A DNA stretch of 7,435 nucleotides from Candidatus Thiodiazotropha taylori (GTDB lineage: Bacteria; Pseudomonadota; Gammaproteobacteria; Chromatiales; Chromatiaceae): NCBI GenBank assembly GCA_019100305.1, contig JAHRHW010000221.1, positions 1 through 7,435 of the forward strand. Direction: 5' to 3'. The translations under genes and the position numbers were made by a program. Positions within the stretch are counted from its first letter, which is position 1. Every line of letters starts with the position of its first letter. Of this stretch, positions 1-7,134 are shown piece by piece. Below the pieces are notes generated by a model. The model ran no database searches. It was not told the DNA's origin and saw nothing but the letters and a program-made list of their open reading frames with translations.

Positions 1-1074
1 ACTTAGCTGCTTGTTTCTGATGTTGTAGACCCAGATCTGATGGCTACCAGCCATCGCGATAAACAACCTGTCGTCCAATAGAGCGAGTGCCCAAGGAGAG
101 GCCATGCCGATTGAGTTAGCCTCGAATTGACCACTCCGTTTACGCTCCAAAGTTCCGTTTCCAGCAATCGTAGTGACGCTTTTATTGTCAAGGTCTACTG
201 TTCTAAGCAGATGGTTGCCAGTGTCTGCAACATAGATATGATTATTGTTGAATAGCACGCCTTGTGGTGAGTTGAAACTGGCATTATCAAAGTTGCCATC
301 TTGTTTGCCAGTAGCACCGGAGCCAATGATGTATTTGATCTTACCGCTGTGATTGGTAACGATAATTCGATTGTTCAGGGAGTCGCTTATCGCAATATAG
401 TCGGCGTTTATAGTGATTTTACCCGGTGCTGACAGGAGTGTGGTGTCATCTTCTTCACGCTCCAGCCTTACCGGTATTGGGGATGGATTAAGAATTGCCT
501 TATGCTGAGCTAGAAGTTCGGATATCTTATTGTCGATCTGATCATATCGGCCTTCTCCCACCACCTTGCCAAGAACCTCGCCTTTGGGATCGATTAATAC
601 TCGTGTGGGCCAGGCGCGCATACCATAATAACTGGCAAGTAAACCATTCACATCATTGATTACAGGATGATCGACAGCGTATCGGATCACGATCTTCTTC
701 AGGGTTTGCAGGTTTTTCTCATTATCGAATTTTGGGGTATGTACACCAATCACCAATAATTGATGGCCGTACTTCTCCTCCAGTTTTTTCAGATCTGCCA
801 GTACGTGAATACAGTTGATACAGCCATATGTCCAGAAATCCAGAATGACGACCTTACCTAACAGGTCATCAGTGGTAAGCGGGCGTTCAACATTCAACCA
901 TGGTAGACCAGGAGCAAAATCGCTATGGTTATTGGCCGGCGTGCTCTGATTGACCGGTGGTTGTTCAGGCTCTGGAGTTTCAGATGAGCAGCTGGTAGTG
1001 ACGAGTGCCACCATCATGAATAAGGCAACTTCTATGTGGAGGAAAAAGCAAGCAGGTTTGCGCCAATTGATCAT
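1..1074 (-). CDS. Thioredoxin-like / NHL-repeat lipoprotein, 3' end cut by window
   Basis: An open frame of 358 codons runs from ATG (1074-1072) off the left edge with no stop, so the C-terminus is missing. Residues 1-29 look like a lipoprotein signal ending in a lipobox (Val-Thr-Thr-Ser-Cys29), although His13 and Glu15 interrupt the hydrophobic core; Met20/Met21 are alternative starts that would leave a very short signal. Residues about 59-180 form a thioredoxin/TlpA-like fold with WTYGCINC (redox Cys85 and Cys88) and a cis-proline motif WPT at 155-157. From about 219 come NHL beta-propeller blades, for example residues 269-295 (SPQGV...YVADTGNHLLR) and 326-354. This domain order matches the NHLRC2 family, which carries a CCINC-type active site. 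The likely location is the periplasmic face of a membrane, with a thiol-disulfide role; the substrate is unknown. The upstream Shine-Dalgarno is weak. It lies 147 nt after the preceding operon and may be transcribed separately. Confidence 0.88.
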   Translation of the reverse strand, partial: MINWRKPACFFLHIEVALFMMVALVTTSCSSETPEPEQPPVNQSTPANNHSDFAPGLPWLNVERPLTTDDLLGKVVILDFWTYGCINCIHVLADLKKLEEKYGHQLLVIGVHTPKFDNEKNLQTLKKIVIRYAVDHPVINDVNGLLASYYGMRAWPTRVLIDPKGEVLGKVVGEGRYDQIDNKISELLAQHKAILNPSPIPVRLEREEDDTTLLSAPGKITINADYIAISDSLNNRIIVTNHSGKIKYIIGSGATGKQDGNFDNASFNSPQGVLFNNNHIYVADTGNHLLRTVDLDNKSVTTIAGNGTLERKRSGQFEANSIGMASPWALALLDDRLFIAMAGSHQIWVYNIRNKQLS

Positions 1075-1114
1075 AATCTTAAATTTCCATTCTCTGCACC
1101 TTGTATCGAAGTAG

Positions 1115-1144
1115 AGCATAGGAAAGACGCTAAGTCTTTAGCAA
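1115..1144 (-). promoter_or_regulatory. Possible sigma70-type promoter for the thioredoxin/NHL gene
   Basis: On the minus strand, TTGCTA (1144-1139) and TATGCT (1120-1115) are 18 nt apart, each matching four of six bases of the -35 and -10 consensus. Initiation would fall near 1108, giving a leader of about 35 nt before the ATG at 1074. The spacer contains a perfect 6-bp inverted repeat (AAAGAC/GTCTTT, 1123-1139, 5-nt loop), which could be an operator. Such matches occur by chance in AT-rich gaps, so this is tentative. Confidence 0.3.
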
Positions 1145-1206
1145 AGGAGAAAATGTTATCAACTTGTTATATTTATCTGGCCTAGATCCTGTGTAGATGA
1201 ATTCTG

Positions 1207-1221
1207 CAGCCCGTTGGGCTG
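1207..1221 (-). terminator. Short hairpin directly after the operon's last stop codon
   Basis: CAGCCC-GTT-GGGCTG is a perfect 6-bp inverted repeat with a 3-nt loop, lying immediately after the TAA stop (1224-1222) of the NapF-like gene. Its position suggests a terminator or an mRNA 3'-end stabiliser. No U-run follows on the minus strand (GAATTCATC comes next), so it is not a canonical intrinsic terminator and read-through is possible. Confidence 0.35.
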
Positions 1222-2286
1222 TTAATCCATGACCTGATAGAGGTTTCTTTGGTGGTTTACTTGCTCACAGATTCTGCATAGCGATTGGTGATCATCTGAA
1301 GGTGAATGGGCTGGATTACCACAGCTTGAACATGTAAAGGCATTCAATGCAAGTGTCCGTTGTGGCTGTTTTGTCCACTTCATGATGGTGATTGCCTGTT
1401 TCTCGCATACATCTCGGCAAATGCCACATTCAGTACAGGCTTCAGGTCGGATTTCATACAATAAGTTGTCGTTATCAGTGAGGAGCCCGATCGCATTATG
1501 TGGACAGGTATTTACACAAGCGTCACAACCATTGCACAGGTTACTGTTGATCTGTGGTACGTAGGGCCAGATTGTTGTTCTATTCTGGTTCGGCATTAGC
1601 TTACCTGGTGGAATGGCAGTGGTTGCTGGTTGTTTCTGTTTAAAGTGTCCAGTTGGGTTGTTGACACTGTTCTCCAGCACTCCTCTTAAGAAAGCTCTTC
1701 GGCTTAGACTTGCTGTCGGTGGGGTATCGTCTACCAGTGACTGGATACGCTGCCATGAAGTGAAATCGGTTGCGTGATAGTCGATGAGAGGCAGTCCTTC
1801 CTCATCCAATGCATGGTTGACCTGTTGTATTCGCTCGCAAAGAGTAGTAGTACAACCACGCTGGCACTCTGAGCAGTTGCCAGTAGCAATCACCCATTGT
1901 AGATAGCCTTGATTGTAGAGATTGAGTATGTCGTTGAGGCTGATCATGTGAATGCAGGGCAGAACGCCTTGAGTGTCCTTCATTCCGGTCTCTTCACAGG
2001 CAGAGAGTACTATCTTTCCCAGATCCAAGTCGCCGCATAAAATCTCATATTGGACAGAGAGAGCACTTTCAGGGCAGATGGGTAGACAGAGCCCGCAACC
2101 ATCACAAACCGACGCATCGAACAGCAGAGCTTCGTCATCCAGGGTCCAGGCCTTTGTCGGACAGACTTCCACGCAAGCCGAACAGCTGGCGATCTCAATC
2201 AGGCTATGGACACATCGGTCCGGGTCGACAACCGGTAACTTCTCTTCCTCGCGTATCCGATTGAACAAATCCTTGAGAAAAGGCAT
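1222..2286 (-). CDS. Composite polyferredoxin: N-terminal 2x[4Fe-4S] module, Cys-rich centre, NapF-like C-terminal half
   Basis: 354 residues from ATG at 2286, with 27 cysteines. Residues 25-42 hold C-x9-C-x2-C-x3-CP (an atypical first cluster). Residues 61-71 hold a classic C-x2-C-x2-C-x3-CP. Residues 84-150 are a Cys-rich segment (C84, C97, C111, C138, C141, C145, C150) reminiscent of MvhD-like iron-sulfur domains. Residues 195-202 are SRRAFLRG, followed by an RTTIW stretch and two more ferredoxin clusters (251-261 and 284-294). This second half resembles E. coli NapF, which begins with an SRR-x-x-L-x-G segment before its clusters. C319-x2-C322 and C337-x2-C340 form a zinc-ribbon-like tail. 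There is no N-terminal signal or membrane helix, so a cytoplasmic role in electron delivery or in maturing the Mo enzyme is likely. A TTG start at 2313 would add nine residues and overlap the chaperone gene by 17 nt; neither start has a strong ribosome-binding site. The family is clear, the function inferred. Confidence 0.88.
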   Translation of the reverse strand: MPFLKDLFNRIREEEKLPVVDPDRCVHSLIEIASCSACVEVCPTKAWTLDDEALLFDASVCDGCGLCLPICPESALSVQYEILCGDLDLGKIVLSACEETGMKDTQGVLPCIHMISLNDILNLYNQGYLQWVIATGNCSECQRGCTTTLCERIQQVNHALDEEGLPLIDYHATDFTSWQRIQSLVDDTPPTASLSRRAFLRGVLENSVNNPTGHFKQKQPATTAIPPGKLMPNQNRTTIWPYVPQINSNLCNGCDACVNTCPHNAIGLLTDNDNLLYEIRPEACTECGICRDVCEKQAITIMKWTKQPQRTLALNAFTCSSCGNPAHSPSDDHQSLCRICEQVNHQRNLYQVMD

Positions 2287-2296
2287 ATCGCGCGTA

Positions 2297-3070
2297 CTAT
2301 ACTGCGGGGCCAATACCTGGCATATAACTCAATGTCACCTCTTGACTCATCGTATCACGCTTCATTCTCTCATCGATCTCCTCCGCAGATGGTCTGGGCA
2401 GGTTGGTGATCGTAGCGATGAGATCCCTTAACTCCTCGCAATAAGCCCCTGTCAACAGTGCGATACCTGAGTAGTAGGGTGTAGCAGAACGATGGGCCAC
2501 TCGTGATGAGAACTGACCAAGCCAGCGCAGTAGGTGCTCATCCATGAATCGTGCAACATCCTCGAGTTCTTCTATCGAATCAGAAATCGAGAACAGGTGA
2601 GCTATGAACTGAAGTTGCAGTACCAGGTCATCATCTGGGCGGACTCGCCAGTTTTCCGCTTTCAGGCCATAACTCTCATACCAGGCTCGAACCTGAAACA
2701 TGCTCTCTTGACAGGTCAGCTTCTCTTCATCGATCCATACGGATTCCAGCGGTGAAGCCTGCAGGCTATGATTCAGATAGATATCTGCAAAGTCTGCCGC
2801 CAGTATATCAAGATACTCATCATCGAACTGTGCAGGCATCGTTTCAACCACACGCCGCATGAACTGGCTGGCCTCTTTACCCTCTTCACTGACCAGGTTC
2901 AGCGCCATGGTGCGGGGGAACTCATATTCCACCAATAGCTCAAGCAATGCCGTATCCGGTTCCCTGGCGTGTAAGCGGGTCAGCATCAAGACGTCATCGG
3001 CTATCGCTTGTAAAAAGCTTTTGATCTGTGTTTTGTTCGTCTCGTGGTTCGGATCAGCCTGTTGATTCAT
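2297..3070 (-). CDS. TorD/DmsD-family cytoplasmic chaperone for the molybdoenzyme
   Basis: 257 residues, mainly predicted helical, with no signal peptide. The central TorD-family signature is visible: an acidic/aromatic segment ADFADIYLN (92-100), PLESVW (107-112), a QxxMFQVRAWYESYGL stretch (121-136) and the family's P-D-x-x-L element as RPDDDL (144-149), followed by LQLQFIAHLF. Residues 179-191 (HLLRWLGQFSSRV) match the conserved region after that loop. Proteins of this family bind the Tat signal of DMSO-reductase-type catalytic subunits, protect it and help cofactor insertion before export. The ATG overlaps the stop of the preceding DmsB-like gene by one base (TAATG), implying translational coupling. 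The client is presumably the catalytic subunit two genes upstream. The C-terminal tail after about 230 is less typical of the family. The family call is strong; the exact client is inferred from context. Confidence 0.88.
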   Translation of the reverse strand: MNQQADPNHETNKTQIKSFLQAIADDVLMLTRLHAREPDTALLELLVEYEFPRTMALNLVSEEGKEASQFMRRVVETMPAQFDDEYLDILAADFADIYLNHSLQASPLESVWIDEEKLTCQESMFQVRAWYESYGLKAENWRVRPDDDLVLQLQFIAHLFSISDSIEELEDVARFMDEHLLRWLGQFSSRVAHRSATPYYSGIALLTGAYCEELRDLIATITNLPRPSAEEIDERMKRDTMSQEVTLSYMPGIGPAV

Positions 3071-3735
3071 TATTTGACTTTTCCTTTGCTGTGCGCCACA
3101 AAACCGATCGATGGTTTGGTCAACTCAACGTTGGCCATATTCTTGACTTGTTTCGAAACTTTGTCTGCAGGACCGATTGCCACAGTCTCTAGACTGCCTC
3201 TCCAGATCTCATCGATGGATCCGATGTCCAGCACCCGCATCATGCACGCCATAACACAATACGGTTTACGGCCCGCTTCGATCTCGTCAACGCACATATT
3301 GCACTTCTTGACGATATTGTCGCCTGGATCGAACTGTGGTGCACCAAAAGGACAGGCTGCTTCACAACGTCGACAACCGATACATAGGGTCGAATCGATA
3401 TCGACGATGCCATCCGCCTTACGTTTGAAGATCGCCCCGGTAGGGCAGGTGGGAAGACAGGCGGGCGATTCGCAATGGTTGCAGGACATATTGACCTTAT
3501 AGGCATAGACGTCCGGATAGGTGCCACCTTCGATATATTGAACCCGCCTGAATCTTGGCCCGGCCGACAGTCCGTTTTTGTCTTTACAGGCGATTTCACA
3601 GGCCCGGCAGCCGATACAGTCCACATTGTTATGCACAAATCCAAGCTGTTTATCCGGGACAACCGGTGTGTAGGTTTCACGCTTACGACGTTTTACCGCG
3701 GCTTTAATCCTGGCCTTGTCTTGTTTGCTTGTCAT
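3070..3735 (-). CDS. DmsB-like electron-transfer subunit with four [4Fe-4S] clusters
   Basis: 221 residues carrying sixteen cysteines in the DmsB/NrfC pattern: C40-C43-C46-C50; C85-C88-C93-C97 (CNHCESPAC...CP); C118-C121-C124-C128 (CIGCRRCEAACPFGAPQ); and C145-C148-C160-C164 (KCNMC...GRKPYC...AC). This is the ladder that wires a molybdopterin subunit to its redox partner. All sixteen ligands are cysteine, so four [4Fe-4S] clusters are expected. A basic extension of about 20 residues precedes the first cluster. It has no signal peptide, so it should be co-exported with the Tat-bearing A subunit. A strong Shine-Dalgarno (GGAGGAGA on the minus strand, 3748-3741) supports the ATG at 3735. It begins 17 nt after the catalytic gene and its stop overlaps the chaperone start. 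Length is close to E. coli DmsB. The C-terminal 40 residues have no recognisable motif. Confidence 0.93.
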   Translation of the reverse strand: MTSKQDKARIKAAVKRRKRETYTPVVPDKQLGFVHNNVDCIGCRACEIACKDKNGLSAGPRFRRVQYIEGGTYPDVYAYKVNMSCNHCESPACLPTCPTGAIFKRKADGIVDIDSTLCIGCRRCEAACPFGAPQFDPGDNIVKKCNMCVDEIEAGRKPYCVMACMMRVLDIGSIDEIWRGSLETVAIGPADKVSKQVKNMANVELTKPSIGFVAHSKGKVK

Positions 3736-3752
3736 CGATCTCTCCTCCAGGA

Positions 3753-6317
3753 CTAAAGGTCACGCCTAAACACATGTGCACGGGATGTGGCCAACTGATC
3801 CCAACCGGGCCGATGCTCCAGATCTGTTTTCTTGATGTTGCATAAAACAGTGTTGTAGGCAAATGCTCCGGCTGGACTTGGCTCATCCAGTGTCAACATG
3901 TCCGGGTTACCCGCCCGGTCGACACCCTCAGCGTCCAGATCGATCCATACTCCCTCGTGCAGTACCGCCACTCCTGGCATGCAGCGCTCTGTAACATAGG
4001 TCGGTACCACAACCCGGCCACGGTCGTTCCAGATTTCAACTGTATCACCGGTTCTGATACCGAGTTGTTTTGCATCGGCGGCATTCAGCGTCACCTCTTG
4101 TTCATAGGTCTCACGTAACCAACTGCAGTTATTGAATATGGAGTGGGTTCTCCAACGAGGATGGGGTGAGATCAGGTGAAAGGGAAATTCACTGGTCTTT
4201 GGACTGTTCAGCGACTCCCATGGCTCGATCCATTTCGGTATATAAGGGATCTCATAACCGTACATGGTTTTCTTCCAGTCGGTGATCTGTGCCAGTTGTG
4301 AGGCCAGTATTTCAATCTTGCCGGAAGAGGTCTGGAACGCTTTCCCGTTCTCTATTTGTTCTCTGAAGGCAACGTGCGGTTGGTCGAGTTTGAATTTATA
4401 GACGCCTCGTTGTTTGAACTCATCCCAGGACATATCCACATGCTGATGACCAATCACTTTCTGTTCCCACCACTCCTTCAGGTAGGCCTCATCCACATTG
4501 TCATCGATGTGAAAATAGTCACGGTTTGCTTTTGGATTGAAGGCCTGTCCAAAAACATCGCCGCCAATTCGGTAGGCGAGTTCAGTAAAAACCTGAAAAT
4601 CGGTTTTCGATTCTCCCATCGGCTCAATAACCTTGGGGCGATGAATGTAGTAGTGCCCTTTATACCAGGGCAGGGCTACATCGTGACGCTCAAAGTGCGT
4701 GGCAATGGGCAGCAGAACATCGGCGTACAAGCCGGAGGGGGTGATGGTTGAGTCCATGCAGACTACCAGTTCCAGCTTATTGATCGCCTCAATCTCTTTA
4801 TTGATATTGGTAAGTTGATTGAACCAATCGGAGCCCTGCCAGAAGATGCCTTTAATATTGGGTATCTGCCCATCGGTATTGTCCTGCCGGGGCCACAGTC
4901 CGATCTCTTCTCTTTTTACATTCGGATAGTTGAGCACACAGTGAGCCCAGCGATCAGATTTGATGGATTGAAACCAGATATTGGAGTATTGATCGTACGG
5001 GTAGGCTACCGCTTCGGCATGCCAGGCCTTGCCCACACCCTCAGCACAGCCACCGAGGATACCGATATTTGCGGTCATCGCCTGCAGGGCTGCAGCCATA
5101 CGGTTGTATTGTTCACCGTAGGCGTTTCTTCCCGGTGCCCATGACGCCTTCAGTGCCGCAGGTTTGGTGCGGGCATACATATCCGCCAACTTGATGATGT
5201 CTTCAGCAGGAACACCGCATATTTCCGCAGCCCATTCCGGTGTTTTGGGTTCGTTGTCATATTTGCCCAGGATATAGTCCTTGAAATTCTCTTTATCCTT
5301 GGCCCACTCTGGCATTGTTCCGGCGTCCATACCTTGGCAGAACTTGTCGATGAACTCCTGGTCATGCAGATCGTTAGTGAAAATATAGTGGGCCATCCCG
5401 GCCATCATGGCTGCATCCGTGTTGGGTCGAATCGGAATCCACCAGGCATCATAGGCTGCTGCAGAGTCAGTATATTGGGGGTCGACCAAGACAAACTTAC
5501 ATCCACGCTGCTTAGCCATTCGCATGTACATAAAGGTATTGCCACCATGGAAGGTGTAGGCAGGATTCCAACCCCACATGATCATCAGTTTCGAATGGGC
5601 GAAGGTATCATCCTCATTGCCATCCTCGATGGTGCCGAAAGTCATACGCGAGCTGAAGGTGGTTCCCTGGTAGGAGGGTACCGACCATGAGCTTGTTCGA
5701 CAGCCAAACATGCCCAGAAAACGACCCAGTAGACCCTCGATCTGATCGGATTTATGAAGCACCCCATAGGAGGCTCCTGCGTAACTCTGATCCACCAGAG
5801 CAGTTGGACCGTAAGTGTCCTTGATTTCGACCATTTTGCTGGCTACATAGGTCAGTGCCTCATCCCATGAGACACGCTTGAATTTGCCTTCACCCCGTTT
5901 GCCAACCCGCATCATCGGGTAGAGCAGACGTTCAGCAGAGTAGAGCCGTTGCCGATAGGAGCGCCCTCGAAGGCAGGCTCGCAGTTGTGGTTCTTCGTTA
6001 TCGTCCTTACCGAAATGGCCATCCCGTTGGTAACGACCATCGTCTGTAGAGAGACGTACGATTACATCTTTATACTTATGGGCGACCAGCATATGCCTCG
6101 AGCCACAATTATGGGCGCAACTGGTTACCACCGTTTCGAGTTGATCGTCTGTCGGATAGGGTTCGTAGGCAAATGCTTTGGCCTCCTTGGCAGTCTTCAT
6201 TTCCACCAAACCACCGGCAGCCACTGATGCACCGCCCACGGCCGCAGATTTCAGAAATGAACGCCGGGAGAGGTTCAATCGCTTATTCAGACTCTGGGTC
6301 AGTTTTTCTATACTCAT
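3753..6317 (-). CDS. Tat-exported DmsA-like molybdopterin oxidoreductase catalytic subunit
   Basis: 854 residues, slightly longer than E. coli DmsA. Residues 17-23 (SRRSFLK) are a textbook twin-arginine motif followed by an Ala/Gly-rich segment; cleavage is likely near AKAFA (46-50). The Fe-S loop follows: C67-x3-C71-x3-His75, then C115 in RACLRGRS, a DmsA-specific context. The third ligand position is His where DmsA has Cys. WSVPS places Ser215 at the position of the DmsA molybdenum-ligating serine. Residues about 136-152 (RVGKRGEGKFKRVSWDEA) match the family. The C-terminal dinucleotide-binding domain starts near 711 (FPFHLISPHPRW) and contains LGIRTGDTVEIWNDRG. The enzyme should bind bis-MGD and one Fe-S cluster and act in the periplasm on an oxyanion, S-oxide, N-oxide or similar substrate; the sequence does not say which. 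GAGG (6326-6323 on the minus strand) lies upstream of the ATG. The gene starts 25 nt after the cytochrome gene. Confidence 0.93.
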   Translation of the reverse strand: MSIEKLTQSLNKRLNLSRRSFLKSAAVGGASVAAGGLVEMKTAKEAKAFAYEPYPTDDQLETVVTSCAHNCGSRHMLVAHKYKDVIVRLSTDDGRYQRDGHFGKDDNEEPQLRACLRGRSYRQRLYSAERLLYPMMRVGKRGEGKFKRVSWDEALTYVASKMVEIKDTYGPTALVDQSYAGASYGVLHKSDQIEGLLGRFLGMFGCRTSSWSVPSYQGTTFSSRMTFGTIEDGNEDDTFAHSKLMIMWGWNPAYTFHGGNTFMYMRMAKQRGCKFVLVDPQYTDSAAAYDAWWIPIRPNTDAAMMAGMAHYIFTNDLHDQEFIDKFCQGMDAGTMPEWAKDKENFKDYILGKYDNEPKTPEWAAEICGVPAEDIIKLADMYARTKPAALKASWAPGRNAYGEQYNRMAAALQAMTANIGILGGCAEGVGKAWHAEAVAYPYDQYSNIWFQSIKSDRWAHCVLNYPNVKREEIGLWPRQDNTDGQIPNIKGIFWQGSDWFNQLTNINKEIEAINKLELVVCMDSTITPSGLYADVLLPIATHFERHDVALPWYKGHYYIHRPKVIEPMGESKTDFQVFTELAYRIGGDVFGQAFNPKANRDYFHIDDNVDEAYLKEWWEQKVIGHQHVDMSWDEFKQRGVYKFKLDQPHVAFREQIENGKAFQTSSGKIEILASQLAQITDWKKTMYGYEIPYIPKWIEPWESLNSPKTSEFPFHLISPHPRWRTHSIFNNCSWLRETYEQEVTLNAADAKQLGIRTGDTVEIWNDRGRVVVPTYVTERCMPGVAVLHEGVWIDLDAEGVDRAGNPDMLTLDEPSPAGAFAYNTVLCNIKKTDLEHRPGWDQLATSRAHVFRRDL

Positions 6318-6342
6318 CCGTACCTCACACTGTCAGCGGTTG

Positions 6343-7134
6343 CTAGTTTGCCGCTTGCTGGATCTCTTTCTGGAACCTGGGTTCCGATTCGGTTGGTCTA
6401 TCTCTTGCCCATCCTGGGGTGACGCTCGACATGCTCTTCCAGGGGTGCCTGGGGTAGGGGTAGGCAATGCGATACCATTGACGACCACCATGACAGCCAT
6501 AACAGACGTCTGAATTCGCTTTACCGGCGGCCTCGATGGCTTCCGCTTTCAAATAGTTGACCTGGTGCCGTTCAGTTCGGATATAGGAGTGACAGAGAAG
6601 GCAGTTGTTTTGAAAGTTTTTTCGAGACTCCGTCCAAGGGGCGGGAAGGCCCATCAACTCGTAAGCAATCGCCCCATGGCACATCAGGCAGATGTCCGGA
6701 TTGACCGATTTGCGAAGCGTCAGATCCTGGTTATTGTGGTCTGGAGGGTTCGCTGCCTCTTCTCTTAAATCGTTACCCTGGTGGCAGGTATTGCATTTTA
6801 AATCCATCAGTTCCGTTGCCATCGGTGTCACCAAATGGCGGCGATGAAAGGTCTCCTGCTCTCCTTCATAAGTCGACAGGGTTTGATACCAGGCTAAAAC
6901 TTCTGTCGAAGTAATGCCTGCCGGCGACTGATTCAGGACCTTCCTGTCGAGTATCTCTTGATGACAGCTGAGACATTGTTCATTGTTTGCATTATCGATA
7001 TCAGGTTTGAAGTGAATCGGGTGCCAACGTGATCGTTCATAATCCTCAGGGCCTATATCGCGGGCAACAACCGGATCAATTGATAGCAGCATCGGTAATA
7101 ACAGTGGAATCAAGGTCCTGATGGGTAAAATCAT
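6343..7134 (-). CDS. Secreted pentaheme c-type cytochrome
   Basis: 263 residues with a Sec-type signal peptide (hydrophobic residues 4-18, probable cleavage after VVA, 22-24) and no later membrane helix, so a soluble or loosely attached periplasmic protein is expected. Five covalent heme sites are visible: CLSCH (54-58), CNTCH (114-118), CLMCH (149-153), CLLCH (178-182) and CYGCH (211-215). Seven further histidines (38, 41, 97, 100, 133, 190, 230) could supply the distal ligands, consistent with bis-His hemes. A good ribosome-binding site (GAGGA, about 7 nt from ATG) supports the start. It is the first gene of the operon and lies 25 nt before the catalytic subunit gene, so it probably exchanges electrons with the A/B enzyme. 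I do not recognise a named family; it is neither a membrane-anchored NapC/NirT type (no N-terminal anchor retained) nor a decaheme MtrA/DmsE type (too few hemes). Confidence 0.9.
   Translation of the reverse strand: MILPIRTLIPLLLPMLLSIDPVVARDIGPEDYERSRWHPIHFKPDIDNANNEQCLSCHQEILDRKVLNQSPAGITSTEVLAWYQTLSTYEGEQETFHRRHLVTPMATELMDLKCNTCHQGNDLREEAANPPDHNNQDLTLRKSVNPDICLMCHGAIAYELMGLPAPWTESRKNFQNNCLLCHSYIRTERHQVNYLKAEAIEAAGKANSDVCYGCHGGRQWYRIAYPYPRHPWKSMSSVTPGWARDRPTESEPRFQKEIQQAAN

Noticed and set aside
1973..2431. 152-codon plus-strand open frame
   Set aside because: Antisense to the NapF-like gene and chaperone end, Ser/Arg/Gln-rich and without recognisable domains; the minus strand carries clear ferredoxin motifs.
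3044..3502. 152-codon plus-strand open frame
   Set aside because: It lies wholly antisense to the DmsB-like gene and the chaperone start, and its Ser/Thr/Ile-rich product has no motif; it is a shadow of conserved cysteine-rich coding.
4356..4751. 131-codon plus-strand open frame with hydrophobic stretches
   Set aside because: Antisense to the middle of the catalytic subunit gene, whose minus-strand frame is continuous and family-like throughout.
3753..6317. Assignment as a true DMSO reductase, TMAO reductase or selenate reductase
   Set aside because: Family membership is clear, but substrate residues cannot be judged without alignment, and the His ligand and partner cytochrome differ from the characterised DmsA systems.
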